This document shows positions 1-7,218 of a stretch of DNA of 23,488 nucleotides, one piece after another; within the stretch, counting starts at the first letter, position 1; each line of letters begins with the position of its first letter. The notes beneath the pieces are model-generated. The model saw only the letters and a list, made by a program, of their open reading frames with translations, ran no database searches and was not told the origin of the DNA. The DNA is from Gammaproteobacteria bacterium (GTDB lineage Bacteria; Pseudomonadota; Gammaproteobacteria; GCA-001735895). The stretch spans positions 1-23,488 of the forward strand of contig JANTFY010000009.1 of the NCBI GenBank assembly GCA_024763185.1, in the 5' to 3' direction. The translations under genes were made by a program, and so were the position numbers.

Positions 1-2
1 AG

Positions 3-917
3 GTGAGTGGCTCCGCCGAGGTGCTGGATCATCCCGGCTTGCAAATACCGCTCAAAAGCAGCGCACGTTATGTTCAACAATTTCGTTACCTTGTGCGAAA
101 ACAGGAAACGTCGGATGAATTTGACAGTGGGCAACTGTTTTTACGGGTTCAGTTCAACCAGGATCTGGTGGAAAACCTATTGCGGGAAAACGATATATCC
201 GTATGGGGTAAGGAACGGCCCAGTACCTTGTTGCTGATCAGTTATGATGTGAATAAAAATGTCAGCCTGGTTTCCAGTGATACCACCAGCGAACTGGTTG
301 AAGAACTCGATGCCATGGCGCAACAACAGGGGTTGCCGGTGTTATACCCCCTGCTCGATTTGGAAGACCGCGTGGTTCTTGGAGTCAGGGATATCATCGA
401 TTCCAACGATAACAATATTCAAACCCTGGCGGCTCGTTATGCACCGGATGCCGTTTTATCCGGGCAGTTGATTGGTCGCGTGGGGAAAGGCTGGCAGGGC
501 ATCTGGCGGGTACGCTTTGCCGATCAATTGTTTCGCTGGAATTATCAGGGCGCTTCCAAGCAGGAGGTATTGAACCAGGCTATAGGCCAGTTGGCCAAAA
601 CCCTGGCCAGCGAGTATGCCCTGCAATCCTATCAGGCGTTCGAACAGGAAGTATTGTTTTCGGTGGACCAAATGACGGATCTGCGGGATCACATCCGCGT
701 GTTGGCTTACCTGCAGTCGCTGGATGCAGTGGAAACCGTCAGGCTGGTTTTGATTGAGGCCGACAAGGTGACTTATCGAGTTAAATTGCGTAACACGGCA
801 GATGACCTGCATCGCCTGATCAGCCTGGGTTATGTGCTTGAGCAGCTGGAACTGCCGCAAATCAATGCGGCCACGGATGATCAAACCGTGCTGATGAATT
901 ATCGCTATCTGAAGTAA
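3..917 (+). CDS. DUF2066 domain-containing protein (5' end outside window)
   Basis: Conserved gammaproteobacterial protein of unknown function, recognised as DUF2066 from overall sequence and from its place directly before hda. The frame is open to the window edge, and the GTG at position 3 is probably internal, because family members are longer and normally begin with a signal peptide that is not seen here. The visible part is 304 residues. It includes a segment around residues 75-155 (STLLLISYD through YAPDAVLSGQL) that resembles a penicillin-binding-activator-like fold, but that is only an impression. The stop lies 14 bases before the hda start, so the two are probably co-transcribed. No catalytic motif was recognised. 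Confidence 0.8.
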   Translation: MSGSAEVLDHPGLQIPLKSSARYVQQFRYLVRKQETSDEFDSGQLFLRVQFNQDLVENLLRENDISVWGKERPSTLLLISYDVNKNVSLVSSDTTSELVEELDAMAQQQGLPVLYPLLDLEDRVVLGVRDIIDSNDNNIQTLAARYAPDAVLSGQLIGRVGKGWQGIWRVRFADQLFRWNYQGASKQEVLNQAIGQLAKTLASEYALQSYQAFEQEVLFSVDQMTDLRDHIRVLAYLQSLDAVETVRLVLIEADKVTYRVKLRNTADDLHRLISLGYVLEQLELPQINAATDDQTVLMNYRYLK

Positions 918-931
918 TCTTTTCTTTAACA

Positions 932-1615
932 GTGGCACAAATTCCTTTACCCCTTAGTTTTGATAAACGCTTCAGTTTCCAGAACTATTTTGCTGATAAC
1001 TCCAGTTACATAGAACAGCAGTTAACGGCCTTGTTTGACGAAACCGGCGAACCACTGGTGGGCATCTGGGGAGGGCCGGACTCCGGCAAAACCCATCTGT
1101 TGAATGCCTGTGCGCATTACGCGCGTTTTTGCTCCATTCCTTTCCACCTGTTTGATGCCGAACAGCTGGTCGAAGCAGATAGTTCAGGTTTCAGTGAATT
1201 TCCCTCGGGCAGCGTTATTGGCGTCGACAACCTGGACCTGCTGGCAGGTAACCGGGCCTGGGAAGCACAGTTTTATGACCTCATTAACCGGGTTAAGTCC
1301 GCGCAATTGCGCTTTATCTTCAGCTTGACGCGCGCACCGCGTGATACGGGATTTAAATTACCTGACCTCAAGTCTCGACTGGGCTGGGGCCTGTTGATCG
1401 CCCTGCACAACGTGGACGACCGTCAACTGGAGGTGATCCTGCAGAAAAGGGCGAGCATGCTCGGGCTGGATTTAAGCAAGGAGGTCATCAATTTTCTGTT
1501 AAGCCACTATTCCCGAAAACTGTCAGACCAGATGCAGTTGCTGCATCGTCTTGATCATGTCTCCATGTCAACCCAGCGCAAAATCACCATCCCCCTGGTG
1601 CGTGAAAATTGTTAG
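932..1615 (+). CDS. hda: DnaA regulatory inactivator Hda
   Basis: Hda is an AAA+ protein related to DnaA. Bound to the DNA-loaded sliding clamp, it stimulates ATP hydrolysis by DnaA (RIDA) and so prevents re-initiation of replication. The N-terminus MAQIPLPLSF contains the short clamp-binding motif expected at this place. Walker A is GGPDSGKTH (residues 47-55), Walker B is VIGVDNLD, and an arginine-containing LKSRL segment follows in the sensor/arginine-finger region. At 227 residues it has normal family length. The start is GTG with no strong ribosome-binding site, so translation may depend on the gene just upstream. The C-terminal lid domain is complete. Confidence 0.95.
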   Translation: MAQIPLPLSFDKRFSFQNYFADNSSYIEQQLTALFDETGEPLVGIWGGPDSGKTHLLNACAHYARFCSIPFHLFDAEQLVEADSSGFSEFPSGSVIGVDNLDLLAGNRAWEAQFYDLINRVKSAQLRFIFSLTRAPRDTGFKLPDLKSRLGWGLLIALHNVDDRQLEVILQKRASMLGLDLSKEVINFLLSHYSRKLSDQMQLLHRLDHVSMSTQRKITIPLVRENC

Positions 1616-1626
1616 GCTCTGATGAG

Positions 1627-1965
1627 TTAGCCGTGAACTCGAAGATAGCGGCTGTAATATATGCTGCTGCTAAATAGCGCAACGCTGAAGATAATCGTCA
1701 AAACGCTATAAAGCCGTAGGGCCGGATTGGCAAAAGATTCGCTGACGCCAATACAGAAATACAACAGGGTTAAAAAACCGATCCATTTAAACGTATAGCG
1801 GCGGTTACTGATCAGTCCCTTGAGAGGGATTAACAGGGGTACTGTCAGCAGGCCGGCAATAATCAACTTCGCTTCAGTTTGTAACCAGAAATAGAGTCCC
1901 GACTGAATCAGGATCAGGCCGGAAATTGAAATAAGGCTGATTAACTTAAGGGGATGAATGTTCAT
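1627..1965 (-). CDS. DUF2069 integral membrane protein
   Basis: Small inner-membrane protein of 112 residues with about four hydrophobic segments (near residues 8-26, 33-49, 61-78 and 85-103) and a short polar C-terminus. It matches DUF2069 in length, hydrophobic pattern and neighbourhood, because this family commonly follows wrbA. Its ATG overlaps the wrbA stop by one base (TGATG), so it is almost certainly translated by coupling with wrbA. Function is unknown. It converges on hda with only 11 bases between the stops, and no terminator hairpin is visible there. Confidence 0.85.
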   Translation of the reverse strand: MNIHPLKLISLISISGLILIQSGLYFWLQTEAKLIIAGLLTVPLLIPLKGLISNRRYTFKWIGFLTLLYFCIGVSESFANPALRLYSVLTIIFSVALFSSSIYYSRYLRVHG

Positions 1966-2552
1966 CAGGATAACTTTTCGGCCAGTTGCGCGACCCGTTT
2001 TCCCAATGCCTGGCAGGCTTTGGTTTCTTCTTGTGTTAACGGTTTACCATTGTGACCCGAGACATGACTGGCACCGTATGGGCTGGCACTGGACTCGGAC
2101 CCGTGCAAAGACGATTCCGAGTAGGGCAGGCCGCTGATGACCATGCCATGGTGTAATAAAGGGATCATCATGCTCAGCAAAACACTTTGCTGTCCGCCGT
2201 GCAGGCTCGAAGTCGCGGTAAACACCCCGGCTGGTTTGCCGATTAATGCACCGGATAACCACAGGCTGCTGGTCTGGTCGAGGAAATACTTCAAAGCTGC
2301 GGACATGTTGCCAAAATAGGCAGGGCTGCCGATAATCAGGCCATCACAGTTTTTCAGGTCTTCAACAGTCGCATATACCGGACCCTGTTGTGGAACGGCT
2401 GCCTCGGTTTGCTCATTGCTGGCAGAGACCTCGCTGACACGACGAATGGTGGCTTGGCATTGCGCAACGGATTCCACACCGTGAGCGATTTGCTGAGCCA
2501 TGTTGGCCACGGAACCGTGACGGCTGTAATACAGTACCAGGATATTGTACAC
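1965..2552 (-). CDS. wrbA: NAD(P)H:quinone oxidoreductase, WrbA type
   Basis: FMN-dependent flavodoxin-like enzyme that reduces quinones by two electrons and protects against redox cycling. The N-terminal strand and phosphate-binding loop (VLYYSRHGSVANMA) bind the FMN phosphate. GSPAYFGNMSAALKYFLD corresponds to the WrbA FMN-contacting segment usually written GSPTRFGNM, and SSLHGGQQS to the conserved HGGQET loop. The 195-residue length is normal. The start is GTG, directly abutting the arsC stop (TAG then GTG), and the stop overlaps the DUF2069 start. This makes the middle gene of a three-gene operon. A long ATG-started frame inside it on the same strand is only a shadow. Confidence 0.93.
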   Translation of the reverse strand: MYNILVLYYSRHGSVANMAQQIAHGVESVAQCQATIRRVSEVSASNEQTEAAVPQQGPVYATVEDLKNCDGLIIGSPAYFGNMSAALKYFLDQTSSLWLSGALIGKPAGVFTATSSLHGGQQSVLLSMMIPLLHHGMVISGLPYSESSLHGSESSASPYGASHVSGHNGKPLTQEETKACQALGKRVAQLAEKLS

Positions 2553-2912
2553 CTACAGGATCTCCAAGATGTTTTCCGGAGGACGTCCCAGGGCAGCTTT
2601 GCTGTCATCGACCACAACAATCGGCCTTTGTAACAGGGTAGGACACTGGCTCAGTGCTTCCAGCAACTCATCATCTGGCAGGTCTTTGTCATCCAGCCCG
2701 GCATCCTTGAATACCTGTTCGTGAGAGCGGATCAGGTCGCGTACGCCAATCCCCAGCAGGGAAATAAGGTGTTTCAGGGTTTCGATGTCTGGCGGATCTT
2801 TCATGTATTCGACCACCGTCGGTTCGATATCGTTTTGTTGCAGTAATTCCAGCGTGGCTCTGGATTTACTGCATTGCGGGTTGTAGTAAATAGTGACCGT
2901 TGTATGGCTCAT
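2553..2912 (-). CDS. arsC: ArsC/YfgD-family reductase (glutaredoxin-linked arsenate reductase fold)
   Basis: Thioredoxin-fold protein of the ArsC/Spx/YfgD family, 119 residues. The active-site cysteine is Cys14 in YYNPQCSKSR. TLLQRPIVV near the C-terminus carries the arginine conserved in the family, and the cis-proline context is kept. True plasmid ArsC enzymes are about 140 residues; this length and the link to wrbA fit the shorter chromosomal YfgD-like branch, whose real substrate is uncertain. Arsenate reduction is therefore a family annotation rather than a demonstrated role. It is the first gene of the arsC-wrbA-DUF2069 operon. No arsenic regulator or efflux gene lies nearby. Confidence 0.9.
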   Translation of the reverse strand: MSHTTVTIYYNPQCSKSRATLELLQQNDIEPTVVEYMKDPPDIETLKHLISLLGIGVRDLIRSHEQVFKDAGLDDKDLPDDELLEALSQCPTLLQRPIVVVDDSKAALGRPPENILEIL

Positions 2913-3236
2913 GAGTTGTACTCTTTTTTTATGGATTATGTAGGGCCATAATAGTGTCGCAATGCACAGTCCAAGGCAATCAATTTCAACTTTAAGCCGT
3001 TGACGACCTTGACAGTCGTAATCACTTTGGTTAGTTTTCCCGACTTACTAAAACAAGAAAAAATAAAATTCACACAAGGTGATTATTTTCTTCTATATAA
3101 AGAGAAATATTTGGGGTAATTGATCTTGTACTGAAACCCTGAACAAGGTAAGGTTTAACCTGATTTTTCAGTTAAATTTTAAAGCCTTATCTCATATATC
3201 TGATCTAAACTCTACACGTTCTTGGGGAACGCACTT
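2913..3236. other. Divergent intergenic region between arsC operon and LysM lipoprotein gene
   Basis: About 320 bases that must hold the promoters of both divergent units. A TTGACA hexamer at 3009-3014 is visible on the plus strand, but the -10 at the usual distance is poor. On the minus strand a TATTAT hexamer lies around 2947-2952, with only a weak -35. The odd-length palindrome AGGTTTAACCT at 3151-3161 could be an operator. No gene or convincing RNA was seen. Confidence 0.4.
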
Positions 3237-3890
3237 ATGAAAAAAACAGATTTACTAAAAATAGCCACTGTCGCAATCCTGTCTTCAGGTTTAATGGTGG
3301 GTTGTGCCAGTGACACGAAAGAGGAACCTGCTCCAGCAACAGAAGTTAAACAGGAATGCCCCAGCGCAGCTGCCAAAAATGCCATTTATTCGGCAAAAAT
3401 CAAATTGGCTCGTGCTGAAAAACTGGGTTATGCCTGGCGCGATACGGGCAAAATGATAAAAGATGCCGAAAAAGCAGCTGCAGCCTGTGATAATGACAAG
3501 GCCATCAGCCTGGCCAACCAGGCTGCCAAGCAGGCTGATGATGCGATAGCACAGTATAACGCTGAGCAGGAGCGCTATGCTCAGACACACGGTTCTGTTG
3601 AGGGTGCAGCCCAGACAACGGATTCCGAATATACGGTCGTCAACGGTGATAACCTGTGGGATATCTCGGCTAAAGATGAAGTTTATGGTAATCCTTACCA
3701 ATGGCCACTGATTTACAAGGCTAACTCTGATCAAATCAAGGATGCTGACCTGATCTACCCAGGCCAGGTATTCAGTGTACCATCTGCTAGCAGCGCTGAA
3801 ATGGATGCGGCCATTCAACACGCTAAAACACGTGGCGCCTGGTCAATTGGAGACGTTGAGCAATCAGATCAGGATTATCTTGCCCAGTAA
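3237..3890 (+). CDS. LysM lipoprotein with SoxK-like (DUF4398-type) helical domain
   Basis: Envelope lipoprotein of 217 residues. ATG at 3237 is preferred over an in-frame TTG at 3222 because GGGGAAC sits 6 bases before it and the signal peptide then begins MKKTDLLKIA. A lipobox-like LMVGC gives the lipidated Cys23. Residues about 45-110 form an alanine/lysine-rich helical segment with AWRDTGKMIKDAEKA and KAISLANQAAKQ, which closely resembles SoxXA-binding protein SoxK and DUF4398. Residues about 131-182 are a LysM peptidoglycan-binding domain (YTVVNGDNLWDIS to IYPGQVFSVP). It probably tethers to the cell wall; a link to sulfur oxidation is an inference from the SoxK likeness. Transcribed alone and ended by a strong terminator. 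Confidence 0.88.
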   Translation: MKKTDLLKIATVAILSSGLMVGCASDTKEEPAPATEVKQECPSAAAKNAIYSAKIKLARAEKLGYAWRDTGKMIKDAEKAAAACDNDKAISLANQAAKQADDAIAQYNAEQERYAQTHGSVEGAAQTTDSEYTVVNGDNLWDISAKDEVYGNPYQWPLIYKANSDQIKDADLIYPGQVFSVPSASSAEMDAAIQHAKTRGAWSIGDVEQSDQDYLAQ

Positions 3891-3911
3891 TCCTCGCTGT
3901 TCTTTCGCATT

Positions 3912-3940
3912 AAAAGGCCCGCAATCGCGGGCCTTTTTTT
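3912..3940 (+). terminator. Rho-independent terminator after LysM lipoprotein gene
   Basis: Perfect 7-bp GC stem (GGCCCGC 3916-3922 with GCGGGCC 3927-3933), loop AATC, flanked by A and T tracts and followed by a run of seven T. It lies 22 bases after the stop codon at 3890. Confidence 0.95.
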
Positions 3941-4006
3941 ATGTAACATGAAACCATTTCTTTAGCTGTTGACTCAAACCCGTATATCCCTGAGGTTTTG
4001 TTTTCT

Positions 4007-4480
4007 ATGAAAAAATTATCGTTGTTATTTTTATTGCTTTTGGTCCACTCTCTATCTGCCTATGCAGTCGACATGGACTTAACCCGGCTGGATAAAGGTA
4101 AAGACGCTTTATCCGATTACCGGGGTAAATGGGTCGTGGTCAATTACTGGGCGACCTGGTGTCCTCCCTGCCGCGAAGAAATGCCGGAACTGCAGGCCTT
4201 TCATGACAATCATGCAAGCACCGATGGCGTTGTGCTGGGTATCAACACCGAAGTGTTGGGTAAAGCAGCCATACGCTCTTTTCTGGACGACTATTTCATA
4301 ACTTATCCAAACTATACTTCCGGCCCGGTATCGCAATCTGCTTTGGGTAACATACCCGGGCTCCCCACCACCTTCCTGGTTTCTCCCGAGGGTCATGTTG
4401 AGGCCCGACAGGTGGGTTCGGTTACGCGTGAAATGATTGAAAACTTTATCAAGAAGTGGGAAGCTAAGCAGCCTAAATAA
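4007..4480 (+). CDS. TlpA-like periplasmic thioredoxin
   Basis: Secreted thioredoxin-fold protein (157 residues) of the TlpA/ResA group, which reduce or isomerise disulfides in the periplasm, for example in cytochrome c maturation. The signal peptide is about residues 1-20 (MKKLSLLFLLLLVHSLSAYA). The redox motif is WCPPC (Cys52, Cys55) within NYWATWCPPCREEMPEL, and the cis-proline is in LPTTFLVSPEG. ATG 4007 is preferred over an in-frame TTG at 3998 because TGAGG at 3991-3995 would sit too close to the TTG. A SoxW-like thioredoxin follows 72 bases downstream, so the two may serve the same client proteins; which ones cannot be told from sequence. Confidence 0.9.
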   Translation: MKKLSLLFLLLLVHSLSAYAVDMDLTRLDKGKDALSDYRGKWVVVNYWATWCPPCREEMPELQAFHDNHASTDGVVLGINTEVLGKAAIRSFLDDYFITYPNYTSGPVSQSALGNIPGLPTTFLVSPEGHVEARQVGSVTREMIENFIKKWEAKQPK

Positions 4481-4552
4481 TAAAAGCCGTTCATATAGAT
4501 CAAGGTCTTTGGCTGGTGCTTATAAAATGCCTGAATCGGCTGGAGGATAATG

Positions 4553-5116
4553 ATGAATAGATTCCATACTATCTTATTGGCCCTGTGTTTACTGTGTGCC
4601 AATTCGGTTCTGGCTTCCACCCCGCGCGACCCTTACCAGTATTTCTTTGAGCAGAACCTTGGCGATTTGAGCGAAGAGTTGGATACGGCCAGGGATGAAG
4701 GCAAAAAAGGGATGTTTATATTCTTTGAAATGGATGAATGCCCTTTTTGTCACCGCATGAAAAAGACAGTTTTGAACCAGCCCGAAGTGCAGGATTTCTT
4801 TAAGAAGAATTTCCATTCACTGTCGATAGACATTGAAGGCGATATTGAAATTGTTGATTTTGAGGGAAATGAAACCACGCAAAAAGGTTTTTCCAGTAAA
4901 AACCGTGTCAGAGCGACCCCGGTGATGGCTTTTTATAACCTGGAAGGCAAGCAGGTGGTGCGTTTCACCGGCGCCACATCGGGTCCTGAAGAATTTATAT
5001 GGCTGGCAGAATACTTTTTACAGGGCGTCTATAACATGAAGGATGAGAATGGTCGGTCTATCCGTTTCAGCAAATATAAACGACTTAAAAAACAACAACA
5101 AAAATCTGTAAATTAA
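4553..5116 (+). CDS. SoxW-like periplasmic thioredoxin
   Basis: Exported thioredoxin-fold protein of about 187 residues. A signal peptide (MNRFHTILLALCLLCANSVLA) is followed by a fold with the redox motif DECPFCHRMK (Cys63, Cys66) and the cis-proline segment VRATPVMAFY. This pattern, with the FFEMDECPFC context, fits the SoxW/thioredoxin_2-like group, which reduce periplasmic partners in thiosulfate oxidation. GGAGG at 4542-4546 is 6 bases from the ATG at 4553; an adjacent ATG at 4550 is also possible. The basic C-terminus (KRLKKQQQKS) is unusual for the fold. The stop TAA shares one base with the start of the TolC-like gene, so the two are translationally coupled. Confidence 0.85.
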   Translation: MNRFHTILLALCLLCANSVLASTPRDPYQYFFEQNLGDLSEELDTARDEGKKGMFIFFEMDECPFCHRMKKTVLNQPEVQDFFKKNFHSLSIDIEGDIEIVDFEGNETTQKGFSSKNRVRATPVMAFYNLEGKQVVRFTGATSGPEEFIWLAEYFLQGVYNMKDENGRSIRFSKYKRLKKQQQKSVN

Positions 5117-6447
5117 TGCGTCATCAATTGTATTCCGGTTTTTTAAACCGGGTCCTCTTGCCCGTATGCCTGTTATTTTCATCGTCCGGGGGAGCTGAAA
5201 ATATTTCGCCCCTGCCCGAGCCGTTGACCCTGGAGGCAGCTCTTCAACACGCGGATAATGCCGGGCAGTACCAGGTCATGTCGGCACAGGAAAAACTGCA
5301 ACAGGCTATTGCCGAGGTAAATCAGACTACAGCAGCCAATGATATTACGGTTAATCTTAGCGGGCGTTTACGCAAGGTCGAGGTGTCGCAGTATGGTGAC
5401 GAGAATGAAGACAATGACAGCAAAGTCAGTCTGTTTGTACGCAAGCCACTGTACGATTTCGGCAGAACCGCGGGCAAGGATCAGTATGCCGGGATAAATG
5501 TTGAAATAAAACAGCTGGAGAAAGCCTACCTGGTCGAACAGCGAGAAATTTCCATCGTGGAAAAATACTTCGCAGTATTGAATGCCGATAACGAATTTTT
5601 ACGCCATAACGAGAACCTGGCAATCGGCTATATCCGTTTTGATAAGACGCGCGAAAACCAGCAACTGGGGCTGGCCTCTGAGCTGGAAGTGATGGAAGCC
5701 CAGGCCGCTTATGAACTCATTCGACAGAATCGATACAACAGTGAGAATCTGCAGCGATATTCGCGCCTGCTGCTGGCAGAAGAACTGGGGTTTCCACAGC
5801 ACCCGCCCAGTGAATTGTCAGTCCCTGAACTGTCGTCTAAAAAACACATCAGCGATGATGTAGACGCATTGGTTGAGCAGGCTTTAAAACATAGCCTGGC
5901 TTTAAAAATTCAACACAAGAAACTGGAGTTGGCGCGAAAAGCGATAGATATCGCCGGAAAAACCGTGGGGCCAACACTCGATGCCGAACTGGAGGTGTCG
6001 GAATATGCACGTGAGGGCAGCACCCGGGATGACATGCGTGCCTCCCTGTATTTCGATTTTCCTTTGTATGCAGGGTCTATAGAAACATCCTCAATACAAA
6101 AGGCCAATGCCAGATACCGCCAGGAGCTGGCCGGTCTGCAAAAGTTACGTTCTGAAATGCGCATAACCGTGCTCAAATTATGGCAGGACATTCGCCAGAA
6201 CAGTCTTCGACTGGACGGGGAAATGATCAACCAGGAATTTCGTGATATGTATCTGGATCGCAGTCGGGCGGAATACGAACTCGAATTTAAAACGGACCTG
6301 GGCGATGCCATGGTGCAGTTTTCTGACAGCCGTAAAAATGTTTTTCAGGCCCGTTTTGCGCTGGAACTGGCCTGGCGCAAACTGGAAAAGCTGGTGGGCA
6401 GCGAGTTTCTCAATAAAATGCATCGAAGCGAGGAGAATAATGGTTAA
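5116..6447 (+). CDS. TolC-family outer-membrane channel protein
   Basis: Outer membrane efflux protein, 443 residues, close to the family norm. An N-terminal signal sequence (about residues 1-27, MRHQLYSGFLNRVLLPVCLLF) precedes two repeats of long coiled-coil helices. The first follows PLTLEAALQHADNAG, typical of TolC helix H1. Short beta segments such as VSLFVRKPLYDFGRTAG and ASLYFDFPLYAGSIET correspond to the barrel strands that occur once per repeat. Trimers form a periplasm-spanning tunnel. It overlaps the SoxW-like gene by one base and the adaptor gene by eight. No ABC, MFS or RND pump is linked; instead a secretion ATPase gene follows the adaptor. Confidence 0.9.
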   Translation: MRHQLYSGFLNRVLLPVCLLFSSSGGAENISPLPEPLTLEAALQHADNAGQYQVMSAQEKLQQAIAEVNQTTAANDITVNLSGRLRKVEVSQYGDENEDNDSKVSLFVRKPLYDFGRTAGKDQYAGINVEIKQLEKAYLVEQREISIVEKYFAVLNADNEFLRHNENLAIGYIRFDKTRENQQLGLASELEVMEAQAAYELIRQNRYNSENLQRYSRLLLAEELGFPQHPPSELSVPELSSKKHISDDVDALVEQALKHSLALKIQHKKLELARKAIDIAGKTVGPTLDAELEVSEYAREGSTRDDMRASLYFDFPLYAGSIETSSIQKANARYRQELAGLQKLRSEMRITVLKLWQDIRQNSLRLDGEMINQEFRDMYLDRSRAEYELEFKTDLGDAMVQFSDSRKNVFQARFALELAWRKLEKLVGSEFLNKMHRSEENNG

Positions 6448-7213
6448 CCAAATAATAAAGACATTGATTGCTCTCCTGGCGTTAGTTCATGCCTATTCGG
6501 CTCACGCTTTATCCCTGAACGGGTTTACCGAATTTTCAAGCACGTTGGATATTAATGCACGAACGCAAGGCATCGTCCAGGCGATCAGGGTCAAGCCAGG
6601 GCAACGTATTAAAAAAGGTGAAGTGCTGATCGAGCTGGATGGCGTAGCGCAGCAGGCCAGCCTGGACCGAGCCAGGGCAAAAGCCAGGGCATTGTTGCCG
6701 GCTGTTGAAACAACAGAACTGGAACTGGAGCGGGCATTCGAATTATTTGATCGTGACTCTTTATCACAGGTGGAATTAAAAAAAGCACAGATCAATCTTG
6801 CCATGGCACAGGGCAACTATCAGGCGGCCCAGGCAGATACCCGTCTGGCACAGTATCAGCTCGACAATAGTATTCTCCGCTCCCCCATCAATGGACGTGT
6901 TTTACAACTGCATGCACATGTGGGCCAGTACCTGAATCCTGCGGTGACACAGACACCACTGATTACGCTGGTTGACACTCTCAGTATGAAAGCAGTTGCC
7001 TGGATAAATTCTGAACAGTGGACGCCGGACTTGCTGGATCAACAGGCCAGCGTTAAATACCGTGATCAAAGTTTTTCAGGCAGAGTCAGCCATGTCGGCT
7101 ATAAAAGAATAAAACAGCCGGGTGGAACGGCAGCCTATAAACTACATGTCCAGTTCACAACGGATACCTTGATACCTGCTGATATGCCGGTAACCATCAA
7201 CATTAGAGATTAA
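6440..7213 (+). CDS. HlyD-type periplasmic adaptor (short)
   Basis: Membrane-fusion (adaptor) protein of 257 residues. The frame is open further upstream, but the real start is ATG 6440, with AGGAG at 6431-6435, overlapping the end of the TolC-like gene by 8 bases. Residues 1-24 are a signal peptide. The split lipoyl domain is visible as INARTQGIVQAIRVKPGQRI with GEVLIELD (about 39-68), and as SPINGRVLQLHAHVGQYL after a coiled-coil hairpin rich in Ala, Arg and Gln. A beta-barrel portion follows, and the membrane-proximal domain seems reduced. It would link the TolC-like channel to an inner-membrane partner that is not encoded in this window. Confidence 0.88.
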   Translation: MVNQIIKTLIALLALVHAYSAHALSLNGFTEFSSTLDINARTQGIVQAIRVKPGQRIKKGEVLIELDGVAQQASLDRARAKARALLPAVETTELELERAFELFDRDSLSQVELKKAQINLAMAQGNYQAAQADTRLAQYQLDNSILRSPINGRVLQLHAHVGQYLNPAVTQTPLITLVDTLSMKAVAWINSEQWTPDLLDQQASVKYRDQSFSGRVSHVGYKRIKQPGGTAAYKLHVQFTTDTLIPADMPVTINIRD

Positions 7214-7218
7214 CATCA

